From: Phascolarctos cinereus
Lineage: Eukaryota > Chordata > Mammalia > Diprotodontia > Phascolarctidae
NCBI RefSeq assembly: GCF_002099425.1
Contig: NW_018344272.1
Coordinates: forward strand, 1,838,001-1,902,000
Direction: 5' to 3'
DNA length: 64,000 nucleotides
Below the pieces are notes generated by a model. The model made no database searches and was not told the DNA's origin. It saw nothing but the letters and a program-made list of their open reading frames with translations. The position numbers were made by a program, and so were the translations under genes. Each line of letters starts with the position of its first letter. The first letter of the stretch is position 1. Positions 25,609 through 39,510 of the stretch are shown here, in pieces.

Positions 25609-25925
25609 CTTAATAAATCAAATATTTTTATCTACCTTGTCATTATATTACACTGGTCCCACACAAGAAAGATGTAACTTCAAATTGTTGACAGAGATGT
25701 GAGCCATCACATCACCGTAGATAACTTTTTTTCTCTAAAATTTTCGAAATCTCAACTGAAAGCTTTTTCTTCATATGCATTTTCATAGCACATATTTAGA
25801 GTTCTCTTCTAATCATAATATTTATTAAAATGTTAACCTGTGAGAGTAGCAATATTTAAATTGTTCCCTTCATACGAAATCCCATTTTTATGTCTTTTTC
25901 ACAACTGAATATATCTATCTTAATG

Positions 25926-26118
25926 AGATGGCAGCTAGATAGCTCAGTGAATAGAGTGCTGGGCCAAGAGTTAGGAAGACCTGAGTTCAAATCAGGCCTC
26001 AGACCCTCACTAACTATATGGCAAGTCACTTAGCCCCTGTTTGCCTTAATCCACTGGAGAAGGTAATGGCAAACCCTACACAGGGTCATGAAGAGCTGGA
26101 CATGACTGAATGATTGAA
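25926..26118 (+). mobile_element. MAR1 CORE-SINE
   Basis: GATGGCAGCTAGATAGCTCAG start, B-box-like GAGTTCAAATCAGGCC, then ctggagaaggtaatggcaaacc and gggtcatgaagagctggacatgactga, the MAR1 3' half. Its middle is slightly shortened. Confidence 0.85.
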
Positions 26119-27285
26119 ATACACCTTACCAGTGGAGTGACCAACCATCACTCCAGAAACCTGTGTTGAATTTTGTTTCCTGTCATTTGGTAGAGAGATG
26201 ATTTTTTAAATTAATTTATTTTGATTTATTTATAAAATATAAAATATGATGTAAATTTTCACATATGGCTTATGTGTCAATTTTTATGACTATAATTATT
26301 TGTTACTACAGTAAACTTTTTATGAGAGTAATAGTGTTGGTGAGGAGAGGAAGGTAATGATAGTGATTCTTTTTTAAAAAATAAAAAAATAGAAAAAGAG
26401 CAGATGAAGGTTGCATGGTGGTAAAAACAAGTAGAGCAATGTTGGAAATAACATGATCGATTTGAATTGTTAAGAAATAAGGGTATATATTGGATGACTT
26501 ATGGTTTCTTATGTGATCATCTTTGTCTTTGTTTCTTAATTTAATGTTTGCCAAGTTGATGAACAGATAAACAAATAATGATAATAAACAAAGAAAGCAA
26601 TAGATAAATAAATTGATAGATAAATGAATGAATGAATGAATGAATGAGTAAATTCCATGCCTGATTAGGGAAAATTGTAAAATAGAAAATGATGGGGAGA
26701 GAAAGAGAATGACATCAATTTTTTCAATCCTTAATTGGAATTGTCTGATTGAAATCCTTTCCCCTCTGCCTCTTTACCTAGCCAATACTGAGATCATGGG
26801 GTTTTGGCCTTTGTTTCTCACCTTTTAATTTTTGTGAGTAGTATTTGGTTTTTAAAGCTTGTTTTACTTATGTCCATTCTTTTCCCAACTCTACGCTCTC
26901 TTTTAAATACTCTTATTGTTTCTCCCAATTCCCTTTCAATTCCCTACTTACTTTGGTGAATTTCTGTTCTATGCATCTGCTTTTTCCCAGTTTCAGCGAA
27001 GTTAAAGAGAAGTTTTGCTCCTCCATTTCTATATAAGCTCCTAACTGCTCTTTCTCATTTCTTCTCCAGTATTTTGCTTCCCTTTCCTTTCTTTAAAACA
27101 AACAAGACAAAATACTCACATAAACACAGTATTTAAGTTTGTCTGTCTTTGATCACTCCTTTATGCTGAAATGATATAAGCTTCTTAGGTAAGTCATTAG
27201 TATATAAGCAGTTGCCTAAAAATAGCCTTTAAAAGTTGCTCCAACATGCTTACCTGTTTAGGTTTCTCTAGTATCCTTGGGATAG
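26119..27285. other. Unassigned AT/pyrimidine-rich sequence
   Basis: Contains an (AATG)n run at about 26617-26646. No gene or clear repeat family is recognised; the 26770-27080 part is T/C-rich. Confidence 0.4.
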
Positions 27286-28081
<796 letters not shown>

Positions 28082-28229
28082 TTAGAAGATCATCCCAGAA
28101 TACCAAAGGCTCTAATTCTTCATATTCTTCCGTGGTGTGGTAACTTCTTGAGTATCTTGGAAAATTCTAAGCACCACATTTTAGGAAACACATTGATGGT
28201 CTGGGGTAGTACAGAATAGGATAAAGTAC

Positions 28230-28460
28230 TGATCAGGGTAAAGAGGGACTTTGAGATTATGCTATGTGAAGATGGTTTGAATGGACTAATATTTAGTCTA
28301 AAGAAGAGAAATTTTAAGGGTTTTGTTATATGTGACTTCAAGGATTTGAAGTTCAATCATGTGGAACAAGCATTTGATTTGTATCATATGTATGCAAAGA
28401 GCAGAAGTAACCCTCTGTTAGGTAATTTCAGAGGGGGGAATTTAGACCTCATACAATGAA
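28230..28460 (+). mobile_element. CR1/L3 LINE 3' fragment
   Basis: The reading tagtctaaagaagagaaattt, then tgacttcaaggatttgaagttc, then catgtggaacaagcatttgatttgt is the conserved CR1/L3 segment that encodes the ORF2 C-terminus (LEKRRLRGD..IFKYLKG in the family). Confidence 0.65.
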
Positions 28461-28699
28461 AATCTGATTAGTTATGCAAAGGTAGAATGCGTAGCCTCAA
28501 GAACTTATAGGTTCTTTCACACTAAAGGCCTACAAGCAAATGCATGATTAGTATGTTGTACAAGGAAGGGATGCATGTTCAGTTAGTGATTACACTATGT
28601 GCATATGATGAGATCCCTTCCACTTTGAGATTCAGCGAAGAAGAACAAGAAATACATATCTGGATGGCATTATGAAAATCTCACAAAATGAGCCATCAA

Positions 28700-28850
28700 G
28701 AAAAGCCTAGGCTGTGTTCTGGGCTTTGCTGCTAACTAGAAAGACAAATCACTTAGCTTCACTGACTCTCAGTTTTCTCAATTATAAATGCAAACAAAAC
28801 AAAGCAGAATAAGAGGGTTAGTATAAATTACACAAGCCCCTTTTAGCACC
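28700..28850 (+). mobile_element. MIR-type SINE fragment
   Basis: The order tgctaactagaaagacaaatcacttagcttc, then ctcagttttctcaattataaatg follows MIR. Decayed. Confidence 0.6.
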
Positions 28851-29919
28851 ATGCTTTTATAAACTTTAAAAACCTTTGTTAATTTAGACATGCTTTTCTC
28901 CTAGTTTATCTAAGCATGGGAGACATTATTATATAGTACTTCTTTATTCTTAGCACATCTATAAACAATTATCCTTGTAGCTGGAAGTCATTTGTGTTGT
29001 GATGGCAGAATCTAATTCGTATAAGTTTGAGGAAAAAGTAAGAACTCTGACATGGACTCCTAATCTGATTCTTTTTTCCTTATTAATTTTTCTAAGACAT
29101 TATGAAAACTTGGTCCTAAGTGTCAGTAGGAAATAAATGAATCGTATGTGTTCATTTAATATCAGCTTGAAAATAAACCTTAAAGATTTCTCTCTGGAAT
29201 TTTTGAATACTGTCTTTCAGTAAGTGAATAAAATTACCATATTCACAAGGTTTATTATTTGTAAAAGCTTCATTTAATTTATACACCTATGTATAATTTC
29301 TGAATTAATTATATGGAAAGTATTAAAATTTAAACTCATAACATTTTTGTATGTAAATTAAAATGTTGAGTCATTGTTTTGACCTCTCTTTTATCTATCC
29401 TATCTCATCATACAAAATGAAAAGTTCAGGTATTTTAAATACTTTTGATTTTATGTTGATGTGAACTGCAGTGCTCTTGGCTATTCTATTTTATTTCAAC
29501 CATAGCTCATGTTGATCTTTTTTGGTGAGAATTCGTTTTCTAATTCTGTTCATGACTTGAATTAACAAGATTTATTCTTATTTTGTTTCCGTTATGACAT
29601 TTATATCTGAACAGATAGTTATAGGAGTTGTGTCTCAGAGAAGTTTTAAAATATTCATCCTTTTGACACCATGCATTTTAGTAAAGTTACAGATTTTTCA
29701 GAATTCTATGGAAATGATCTGTATACTCAAGAACTAGAAGAAAAGCTAATTATGTTTTTAAACAACAAAACTAAGTGATGACCTATTAACCAAATACTAT
29801 TAAAATTGAGCTTTGGAGCTAAATTTTACTTAAACTTAAGAAACTGAGAATGTCTAAAAATTGCTGATTCAGATTTGTTTAAGCAGATTCATTATGCAAT
29901 AGCAAGCATTAATATAATG
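28851..29919. other. Repeat-poor AT-rich stretch
   Basis: About 1 kb in which I recognise no repeat, RNA or gene. Old unique sequence of this kind can hold conserved noncoding elements, but nothing shown here proves it. Confidence 0.4.
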
Positions 29920-30036
29920 ATTTAAAGTTGGCAAAGCACTTCACATAGATTATCTAATGGATTGTCACCAAAACTCTGTGAGGTAAGTGCTGTGTTACAG
30001 TAGGAAGACTGAGGATGACAGTGGTTAAATGATATC
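29920..30036 (-). mobile_element. MIR-type SINE, 3' half (split by an LTR)
   Basis: The plus strand reads ggcaaagcacttcacatagattatct, then ctctgtgaggtaagtgctgt, then agtggttaaatga, a reversed MIR. It resumes at 30658-30735 (acccacaggtgggattagaactcc), so an LTR has been inserted into it. Confidence 0.7.
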
Positions 30037-30040
30037 GTGA

Positions 30041-30653
30041 TGAAAAAATTCCCAGAGATAGAGCTTCATGTAATAAAAGATGAATTTATTAAATAGGCTG
30101 GCCAATAAACTAATGGCCAGTGATTAGGTAATCAAAGATATCAAGGGAGACTCTGAAATACCTTAAATCAGGTATGTTCCTTCTGGTAGGCAACTCCCCT
30201 GACAACTGAAACTTGATCCTGACTGGTGAACATCTAATGAGGAGGTGGGCTAGAAAATCTTCAGGTCCTCCTTTTGAGAATGTGGCTTGATCATGAGACC
30301 CAGCACCCTCCAGCAATCTGGGCAGGGAAAGTCATTTCCATCTAGACCTGTCCAGCTAGTTTTCTATTCAGGAGCTTAGTCAGCATAACTTCTAATGAAG
30401 GGGATCAAGGACAGGAGTTCTTTTGATTAGCTAAAGAACTCACCTACACTAGATTTTATTTGTACCTTAAACAGAAATCAAGTTTAACAGTTGGGTGGGG
30501 TCCTGCCCAGATGGCTTGCACAGAGCTGGAATGTTTCCCACATTCTTTAGGAGGGGAGAGGCTTCTCTCTAAGTCAGTCTTTTTACAGAGAAGGGAATAT
30601 TATAAATTATTACTAATAATCAAATGGTACAACATTAAAATTAACTTCTCTCA
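30041..30653 (-). mobile_element. Probable solo LTR inserted in a MIR
   Basis: On the minus strand it starts TGAGAGAAGTT and ends GAATTTTTTCA. An AATAAA signal lies just before the U5-like end (about 30087-30092). The surrounding MIR is interrupted exactly here. GTGA and GTGG lie just outside the two ends (30037-30040, 30654-30657), close to a 4-bp target duplication. No internal retroviral sequence adjoins it. The family could not be assigned. It is an old fossil. Confidence 0.5.
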
Positions 30654-30657
30654 GTGG

Positions 30658-30735
30658 TTGACCCACAGGTGGGATTAGAACTCCAATCTTCTTGATATTA
30701 AGTCTAGCATTCAATTCATGGTATCAAAATAGTAT
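30658..30735 (-). mobile_element. MIR-type SINE, continuation
   Basis: Reads ggtgggattagaactccaatcttcttgatattaagtctagcattc, the reversed 5' half of the MIR at 29920-30036. Confidence 0.7.
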
Positions 30736-30739
30736 TGAA

Positions 30740-31075
30740 TGGGCAAGAAAGAAATTCCCTACTGCTTCAGACATTATAGAACTTTATAATTTTAGAGATT
30801 ATTTAATTCAATTTGCACACAAGGAAATGGAAGCTTTTAATAACTTGCTGTCAGTCATTCAACTATTGTATACAAAAGTCAGTTTTAGAAACAGGTCTTC
30901 AGGATCCCAGAATTATGCTTTTCCCACTAATCATAGATCTGGAAAATATCTTGGATGTTATCTAGTCCAGTTCTCCTCATATTACATTTGAGGAAACTGA
31001 GGCTTAGAGAGATTCGGTGATTTACACGAAAACTTACTGGAAATGATTAATAGAGCGAAAATTTGAGTATGTCTC
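30740..31075 (-). mobile_element. Two overlapping or adjacent decayed MIR-type fragments
   Basis: Words such as tcaatttgcacacaaggaaatggaagc (30808-30834) and atctagtccag..catttgaggaaactgaggcttagagagattc (30961-31014) fit reversed MIR-like SINEs. Boundaries are unclear. Confidence 0.5.
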
Positions 31076-31114
31076 ATAATTCCAAAACAGTACTTTTTCT
31101 CCACACAACTTTCT

Positions 31115-31243
31115 TCTTTCTTTTCTTTTTCATTCTGTTTTCTTTCTTCTTTCCTCCCTTCTTTTATCCCCCTCCCTCTTTCCTTCCTTCCTTCCTTCCT
31201 TCCTTCCTTCCTTCCTTCCTTCCTTCCTTCCTTCCTTCCTTCT
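31115..31243. repeat. (TTCC)n microsatellite in a pyrimidine tract
   Basis: A CT-rich lead-in, then about 15 clean TTCC units (31180-31241). The Lys/Glu/Gly-rich frame on the minus strand is an artefact of this repeat. Confidence 0.97.
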
Positions 31244-32644
31244 TTTCTCATGGTGCTTATGAGTTGAAGCAATCAATTATTGCATCTAAAGACAAAATAT
31301 CTAGGTAAGTTAATTCATCAGCTAATTCTTCTGAAATCTAAACATTTCTCTCTCTATCTATATATGAAAATATTTACAAATGCTTGTTTTTCCATATGTG
31401 TGGTATTTTAAAAATTCTGAGATACACAATTTTTTGGGTAATTTAATAATTTCATGTAAATTTCAGCATTTTAATAAAAAGATGGTCATTTGGCCATCTC
31501 TCTTAGATCAAAGACCCCCTCCTGGCAGTGGACTCACAGCTTATATGCCCTTGGAAGAAGAGATGTTCTTCAGGGTAGTAATCAACACTGATTTGTTAAC
31601 AATTAATGAGAAAATGAATGTTGCAGTGAGAGGGTAGAATGTTACAGTGAGGGTCTTGGGGTATGTGTCTCAGTCAAAGAAACTTATCAACTTCCATATC
31701 ACCTATCTGATAAAAGGGAGGTCGCAGACCTCTCTGAATAAACACAATGTGTAGGAATACAGCCATTAACCCAAACTTAGAATATCTTTTACTGTCTGAT
31801 TGGCCCTTGGTCTGGGTAAATGTCTACCTAAGATTTCCCACACTAGTTGATTTCTGAATGAGGAAGTAGAAAAGGGGGAAAACCTAGGTCCTAATTCAAT
31901 AATTAGTTATTATATGCAAGAGAGAAATAGTAATTTCTATATCTATACGTATATGTACATGTGTGCATATTATGTATATGTATGTATATACACACAGCAG
32001 ATATAACATTAAGGTGTGAGGTCTGATTTCCAATGATCACTTAGTGCAGAAGTACAGTCTAAGTGTTTTAATAAATGACAAGTGAATAACAATGTGTTGT
32101 ATATATACAGTATGCATATATTTGTGGACCATGTCACCTTCATAGTATAATGAGCCAATCCAAGATACAGATCAACTTGGTCTAAATCTAGTGACTGATT
32201 AATCTCTCCATGTAGAAAATACTTAGGAATTTTTCAAGTGACGACACTCGCAGACTTCTTACTGTGTTTGAGTCCCAAGATCTTATTGTTAGAGATACTA
32301 TCAAGTTATGCACTGTTACGTATGATCTATAGGTGAAATTACTCAAGAGGCTGGTTTTCTGATTCACCATATATCAATCCCTGTAGAAAACTTAAAACAA
32401 GGAAAATGAAGTGACACCCCCCAGGGTCCCTCAACTAGTTAGTGGAGAAAAAGGACTGAAAGATATGTTTCATGATTCTTCTTCCATTGTTCTTATGGGA
32501 TGTAACCTCCTACTCACTTAATCTAATATATGGGAGTGCTATTATTATTATTATTATCATTTATTCTTCTGACTTGGCAAAATTGTCTCTTCATCATCAT
32601 CTTTAATATATAGTTTCTGTGCATGGTAATTTTTTTAGACTTTG
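31244..32644. other. Mostly unassigned sequence
   Basis: The part at 31480-31860 has slightly higher GC and an LTR-like minus-strand GGCATATAAGC, but no clear ends. Small TA/TG repeats lie at 31940-32000. No gene recognised. Confidence 0.35.
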
Positions 32645-32898
32645 GTGATAACTTATGGTATAGTGGAAAGAGCATTGGAACTAGGGTCAAGGCCTAGATT
32701 TGATATCCCATTCTAATATTTTCTAGTTATATGATCTGGGCCAAGTCAAAACTTTCATGAGCCTCAATGAGCCTCAACTTTAAAAAGGGGCTAATGATAT
32801 ATTTCCTACCTCACAGTACTATTGTTAAGATGAAATTAGTGGGTGTAAAGTGCTTACTATGAACAGTAGAAGCATTAAATAAATGTCAATTATTTTTT
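32645..32898 (+). mobile_element. MIR-type SINE, nearly complete
   Basis: The order tatagtggaaagagcattgg, then atctgggccaagtcaaaa, then gtgtaaagtgctta, then attaaataaatgtcaatt follows MIR from head to tail. Confidence 0.85.
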
Positions 32899-33711
32899 GG
32901 CCAAGAATGCTATTACTCTTGAGAATTAGAATTCTTATTTTTCTTGCCAGGAAATTTTTATCTAATCATTATCCCAGTGAAGGAGATGATTTAGAGAGAA
33001 TCAAAAATATTCTCAGAATATGATGTAAATGAGAAAAGGCAAAACACTCATTTTATAACATTGACTTCTGCACAGTGAGAGGATGTTTTATCTCTTCCAT
33101 CCGGATTTCAGTTGCTTATATCTCTTAGGAAATGGAGTTTAATCTTAATTATGAAACATAGTTGTGTTGTTAAGACACTTCTGTACTAGTTTCCATTTTC
33201 TGTTGAGTCCTTTTAAAGTTGTAACTTTCAGATAAAAAATTGAAACAATTGTAAAAACACAGGCAGGATATGAAACTTGTGCCAAATGAGCTTATATCAC
33301 AATTTGAAGCAATCACAAATTGACCTCTAAATTTTTGAACAGCAGATGCAGAGTAACTGACAAAAGACATGTCACATTTGGCTTCTGTAAAGTTCATTTC
33401 CTGCCTATTCCCACTATGTCTTACTTAGCAAGGGAATGAAGTCTTATTTATAAATTTATTTTAGGCTACCTTAAAGGCTACTAGTAAGGTAAAAAAAATG
33501 TAGAGACAGATGGTGATGTGTTCTTTGCCAATTTCTCTGTGCAGCATGACAGATGCTATTCCTTGTGAATTGAGGAAATATGGTGACTTGTAGAATTTGA
33601 TAAAATTCAAACTATTTAGGATCTTCAATATTCTAGGTGCCCCCTTAATGAAATTGATGTAGTCAGCTTATAAGGATGTTGGGCTTTATGTGTTTATATA
33701 TTTTTCTCTTA
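32899..33711. other. Unassigned, repeat-poor sequence
   Basis: No gene or known repeat recognised. Confidence 0.4.
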
Positions 33712-36489
33712 ATAGTATTTTATTTTTTCCAATTATATGTAAAGATAGTTTTCAGTATTTATTTTTGTAAAATTTTGAGTTCTGAATTTTTCTCTCTCCT
33801 TTTCCCTTCCCCAAGATAACAAGCAATTTGATATAGGTTATCCATGTACAATCATGTTAAACGTATTTCCACATTAATCACGTTTTGAAAGAAGAATCGA
33901 AACAAAAGGGGAAGATGACACGAAAGAAAAAAACAAAACAAAAAGAAAGTAAAAATAATGTGCTTTGATCTGTATTCAGACTCCATAGGATGTAGTTAGA
34001 ATTTTCCATCATGAGTCTCTTGGAATTGTCTTGGGTCATTGTATTGATGAGAAGAGCTAAATCTATCATACTTAATCATAGCACAATGTTGCTGTTGTTA
34101 TGTAGTGTTCTCCTTGTTTTGCTCACTTCACTCAGCATTAGTTCATCCAAGTCTTTCCTGGTTTTTCTGAAATCCTTCTGCTCATCATTTCTTACAGCAC
34201 AATAACATTCCATTACATTCATATACCACAATTTTTTCAGCCATTCCCCAACTGATGGGCTTCCCCTCAATTTCTAATTCTTTGCCACCACAAAAAGAGC
34301 TGCTATAAATATTTTTTTTGTACATGTGGCCCTTTTCCCATTTTTTATGATCTCTTTGGGATACAGACATAGTAGTAGTATTGCTGGATCAAAGGGTATG
34401 CACAATTTGATTGTCTTTTGGGCATAATTCCAAATTGCTCTCCAGAATGTTTGGATCAGTTCTCAATTCTAGCACCAATGCATCAATGTTCCAATATTCC
34501 CACTTCTTCTCCAGAGTTTATCATTTTCTTTTTCTGTCATTAGTCCATCTGATAGGTGTGTCCTAATTTGCATTTCTCTAATCAATAGTGACAGAATATT
34601 TTTTCATATGATTATTGATAGCTTTAATTTCCTCCTTGGAAGAGTGCCTGTTCATATTCTTTGACCATTTATCACTTGGGGAATGACTTATATTCTTATA
34701 AATTTGACTTAGTTTTCTACATATTTTAGAAATGAGGTTTTTATCAGAGACACTGGCTGTAAAAACTGTTTCCCGGCTTTTTTGCATTACTTCTGATCTT
34801 GGTTGCATTGATTTTGTTTGTGCAAAAACATTTTAATTTAATGTGATCAAAATTATACATTTTGCATTTCATGATGTTCTCTCTCTCTTGTTTGATCATA
34901 AATTCTTCCCTTCAACATAGATCTGACAGGTAAACTATTCATTGGTTTCCTGATTTCCTTATGGTGTCATCCCTTATGTCTAAATCACGTACCCATTTCG
35001 ACCTTATCTTGGTATAGGGTGTGAGATGTTGGTTTCTGCCATAATATTTTTGTCAGATAGTGAATACTGAAGCTGGAGTCTTTGAGTTTATTATACAAGA
35101 GATTATAATTCCCCTGATTGACCACTCTATTTCTTAGCCAATACCAAATTGTTTTGATGATTGCCACTTTATAATATAGTTTTAGTTCTAGTAAGGCTAA
35201 TCCATATTCCTTTCATATATTTTTTTCATTAATTCCCTTGATATTGTACTTTTGTTCTTCCAGATGAATTTCGTTATTATTTTTTCTAGCTCTTTAAAAT
35301 GATTTTTGGTACTTTGATTAGTATGGTATTGAATAAGCAAATTAATTTAGGAAGAATTGTCACTTTCATTATATCAACTTGGCCTAGCCATGAGCAACTG
35401 ATGTTTTTCCAGTTGTTTAGATCTGACCTTATTTGTATGAAAAGTGTTTCATAATTTTGTTCATGTATTTCCTGGGTTTGTATTAGCAGATAGACTCCCA
35501 AATATTTTATATTGTCTACCATTATTTTAAGTAGAATTTCTCTTCCTATCTCTTGCTGCTAGACTTTGTTGGTAATATATAGAAATGCTGATGATTTGTG
35601 TGGTTTTATATTATATCCTGCAACTTTGCTGAAGTTGTTAAATATTTCAAGTAGTTTTTGACTTGATTCTCTAGGATTCTCTAAATTTACATCATATTAT
35701 GTGCAAAGAGTAATAGTTTGGTTTCGTCACTGCATAATTTAATTCCTTCAATTTCTTTTTCTTCTCTTATTGCTAACACTAACATTTCTCATACAGTATT
35801 GAATAATAGTGGTGATAATGGGCATCCTTGTTTCATCCCCAATTTTACTGGGAATGCTTTTAGCTTATCCCCATTACATACAGTGCTTGGTGATGGTTTT
35901 AGATAAGTACCGCTTATCATTTTAAAGAAAACTCCATTTACTCCTATTCTCTCAAATGTTATTCATAAGAATGAGTGCTGTAGTTTGTCAAAAGCATTTT
36001 CAGTATCTATTGAGATAATCATGTGATTTCTGTTAGTTTTTATTATTGATATGGTCAATTATGCTGATAGTTTTCCTACTATTGACCAGCCCTGCCTTCC
36101 AGGTATAAATCCCAGGTATAAATTTATCCTCATGATAAATTATTGCAATTTCTTTGCTTATACTTCATTTAAAAATTTTTGCGTCAATGTTCATTAGTGA
36201 AATTGGTCTATAATTTGCTTTCTCTGTTTTAGTTCTTTTCGGTTTAGGTATTAGCACCATATTTTGTCATAAGAGGAATTTGGTACAATTCCTTCTTCAC
36301 CTATTTTCCCAAATAGTTTATTTAATGTTGGAATTAATTGTTCTTTAAATGTTTCAGTAGAATTCACTTGTAAATCCATCTGATCCTGGAGATTTTTTCT
36401 TAAGGAGTTCATTGATGGCTTCTTAAGTGTCTTTTTCCAAAATAAGGTTATTTTAGTATTTTATTTCCTCTTCTCTTTATCTGGGCAAA
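33712..36489 (-). mobile_element. L1, 5'-truncated (ORF2 from reverse transcriptase to 3' UTR)
   Basis: The 3' tail starts at about 33712 (tagtattttattttttcc.aattatatgtaaagatag on the plus strand). Going up the map it covers the 3' UTR, the ORF2 C-terminus (MRGSPSVGEWLKKLWYMNVM at 34270-34210), the zinc-knuckle region, the FADD-motif region (about 35685-35720) and the SPGPDGF-type region (36370-36400). The frame is broken many times. It stops at about 36489 against another element. Confidence 0.88.
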
Positions 36490-39400
36490 GTTTTTTTAGT
36501 CACTTTTTAATTTATTTAAAAAAATTTAAAACAAACAGTAAAACTTAAATATGCAATAAGAGAAGAAAAAGAAACATTATAAACTTAAATATTGAAACAA
36601 ATACAAAACAAGAAAAAAAGCATTGTCAGGTGTACAGCAGAACATAAAGAGAGGATTCAAAATGTACAGCAATAAATTTCCATTTCAAGAAAGTCTGTAC
36701 AACAAGTATAACACATTTTGTTCAGAGCAGTCCATTTTCTCATTGTTTCCTTGTAAGTTTTCTCTTGTTCTCTGCCGTGCACTTTTTACTTATTTTCCCC
36801 CTTCTTCCCTTCCCTTCCCCTGCCAAAGAAGGCTGCAGTTAAAATAGGATATGTTTATACAGATAAATATATGTATATAGATACACATACATACATAAAT
36901 ACATACATGTAAATATACATATATATATACACACAAAGATATACATATATATATACATATACACACACACACACATACTTACATACACTTAGATATACTT
37001 AGATATCTATGGTCATACTCATATGTAGACATATATGTACATTTATATGTATATGTATATATATTCATATGCATTTATGTAAGACCATACTCTACTTATT
37101 TGTAGAGGATGGATAACATCTTCTTTCATAAGTCCAAGTCTTTCTGTATTTTTCCAAGTCCACCAACTCATTCCCTACACCACAGCAATATTCCAACCTT
37201 ATACTCTCTAAGTATTTTAGATAGACCAAAATGACAATGATGAATATAGCTGTCACCTAATGTAGTTTCCCTGTTTTTCTATTTTGATTAAATCTATTTT
37301 ACCCTTAACTTTGTTTGAGATCATGATTACCATGCCTGCTTTTTTTCCCCTAACAAATTTTACTCCTGATCTTTATTTTATTGTGCATATCTCTTATTTC
37401 CTCTCCCTCCTGACTCCTCTACTTGACTTCTTTCTGCTACCATGCCCTCCTATTACTTTACTTACCCCTCACAAGGACCCCTCTTTTGTCCTTCCATTCC
37501 CATTAATCTAAAACCCCTTCTATAGCCCCTGTTATCTTATTCCCTTACCCTTCCCTGTAAAAAAAAATCTCTCATTTATCCTCTCCCCCTTCCCTATCCC
37601 CTTTGCCTTTTATTTCTTTCTGAATGTAGAAGTCTTCTGTGCCCTTCTAGATAGGTATGCATTTTTTATTCCCTCTTAAAACCATTCCTGATGAAAGTAG
37701 AGTTCCAGAACTACCAGCCTTCCTCCCCCATTTAATTCTTCTGAGTCCATTCTTCCTCTTGCACCTTATTTACATAAAAATTATTTTTAATTGTTCCTAA
37801 ACTGATTTACTTTTTAAAATCATATCATAATCAGGTCTACCCCAATCATTCTTATGAACTACCCAATTTTGATTAACAATCTTAGACATACATTTTATAT
37901 TTCTTCACATAAAAGGTAAACATTTTTGTCCTTATTCAGTTCCTTGTAATTAATCTTTGATATGTAGCTTATATTTCTCTTCATCCTTGTATGTCAAATC
38001 TTCTATTAAGTTCTGTGTTTTTTTAACAAAATCCTGGAAGTCTGACAATTCATTAAATGCTCGTGTTTTTTTTTTTCATTGAGGATTATACTTAACTTTT
38101 CTGGATATGATATTTTTAGCTGCAACCCTAGTTCTTTTGCTTGTTGATATATAGTGTTCTAAGACCTGCAGTGTCACCCTTGCCTTGTGTAATTCTAATT
38201 GTGGCACTGCCATGTATAAATTGTTTTTTTTTCCTTGTTGCTTTTAGTATTTTATCCTTGAGCTAGGGGTTTCAGAATTTGACTATGATATTCCTGTAGG
38301 TTTTTCTCATAAGATCTCTTTTGGATGGTGATAGGTGGATTTTTTTCCTATTTCAACTTTCCCCTCTTTTTCCAATACTTCAGGACAACTTTTAAAAATT
38401 ATATCTTGTATTATTGTACCAAGATATTTTTTGACTGTAGCTCTGGTAGTCCCATAATTCTTATGTTTTCTTTTCTTGGTCTGTTCTTCTTATGCAGTGT
38501 TTCACATTCTCTTCTACTTCTTCACTCTTTATATTTTGTTTTATTATTTCTTGGTCTCTTATAACTTCACTGGCTTTTCCTTGACCATTCTTATCATCAA
38601 GGAGTTTTTTTTTTCTTCTTTAAGATTCTGGATCTTCTTTTCTGATTAGTTGACTTTCTTTTCATAATCTTGTTTTTCTTGGATTGTTCTTATTTGGAAA
38701 AATATTCTTTAATCTCATTTGATTTTTAAAGTATTTTTAAATTTCTTCTATGAATTCTTTTTGGGCAAGTGAACATTGATATTACTCTTAGGGGTAGAAA
38801 AGGCTTTCTTTGCTTCAGTATCTTCATTTGAACTTGATCTCTATTTCCATAGTAACTTTGTATGGTTGGATTCTTTCTCCTTTACCTGCTCTTTTTTTTC
38901 CCCCCAATTTGTAGGAGCTCTTTTTTTTTTTTTTTTGTAATCATTGCTAGTCCTGGTGTATGGGAGATGGTATCTCTGGTCTCAGATCCTCCTTCTGTTC
39001 TCCCCTCTGGCCTGGAACTGAAACCAAGGACTCCACTCTCCTTTAGGTGCCCACAGCCAGTGGCATTCCTACCCTACTGCTTCTGCACTCACCTGGCATT
39101 TGTTGGTCACTTCTTTCCCAGGACCTCATCTCAGAAGAACAGCTAGGTCTAGCATTCTTTATCAACAAAGGTTCCCTCAGTCTTCCCTAAATGAGATGCC
39201 CAACTCCCCTCACAGTACAAGAGGTAGAAGTTTCTGTTGCTGAAGCTGAGGCTGCCCCACAACCCAGCTAACCCCACTCACTACTTTGAGCAGAACTATC
39301 CTGGAGGTGTTTACTCTTCACAGGGCCCAAACTTCATACTGGGATTTTTCTTCAGGTCTTCCCTGATTGTCCCAGGAGCATCACTGTTCTATGTCAACTC

Positions 39401-39510
39401 TTGTTTATTTTTAATATCTCTGTGTTTGACCTGAGGCTCTATTTTATCCCATTTGTGAGGGAAATATGGAGAACTTGACATTTTCTGACCTACTCCACCA
39501 TCTTTTCAGA
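36490..39510 (-). mobile_element. Third HAL1, near full length, minus strand
   Basis: The minus strand starts near 39510 with TGAAAAGATGGTGGAGTAGG, the L1-type 5' end, followed by a GC-richer 5' UTR (39500-38900) and a decayed ORF1. The ORF1 C-terminal domain is readable near 38050-37960 (DFQDFVKKTQNLIEDLTYK). No ORF2 follows; instead there is about 1.4 kb of other 3' sequence with microsatellites (36850-37075). Its 3' edge against the L1 at 36489 is approximate. Confidence 0.65.
36850..37080. repeat. TA/CATA microsatellite cluster
   Basis: Imperfect (ATAC)n, (CA)n and (TATG)n tracts within the HAL1 3' region. Confidence 0.9.

Noticed and set aside
31180-31243. Regular short repeats as a possible CRISPR-like array
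   Set aside because: They are a plain TTCC microsatellite without unique spacers, in a vertebrate genome.
31480-31860. Possible further LTR with a TATA-like site
   Set aside because: No matching termini, polyadenylation signal in place or flanking duplication could be found, so it was left unassigned.
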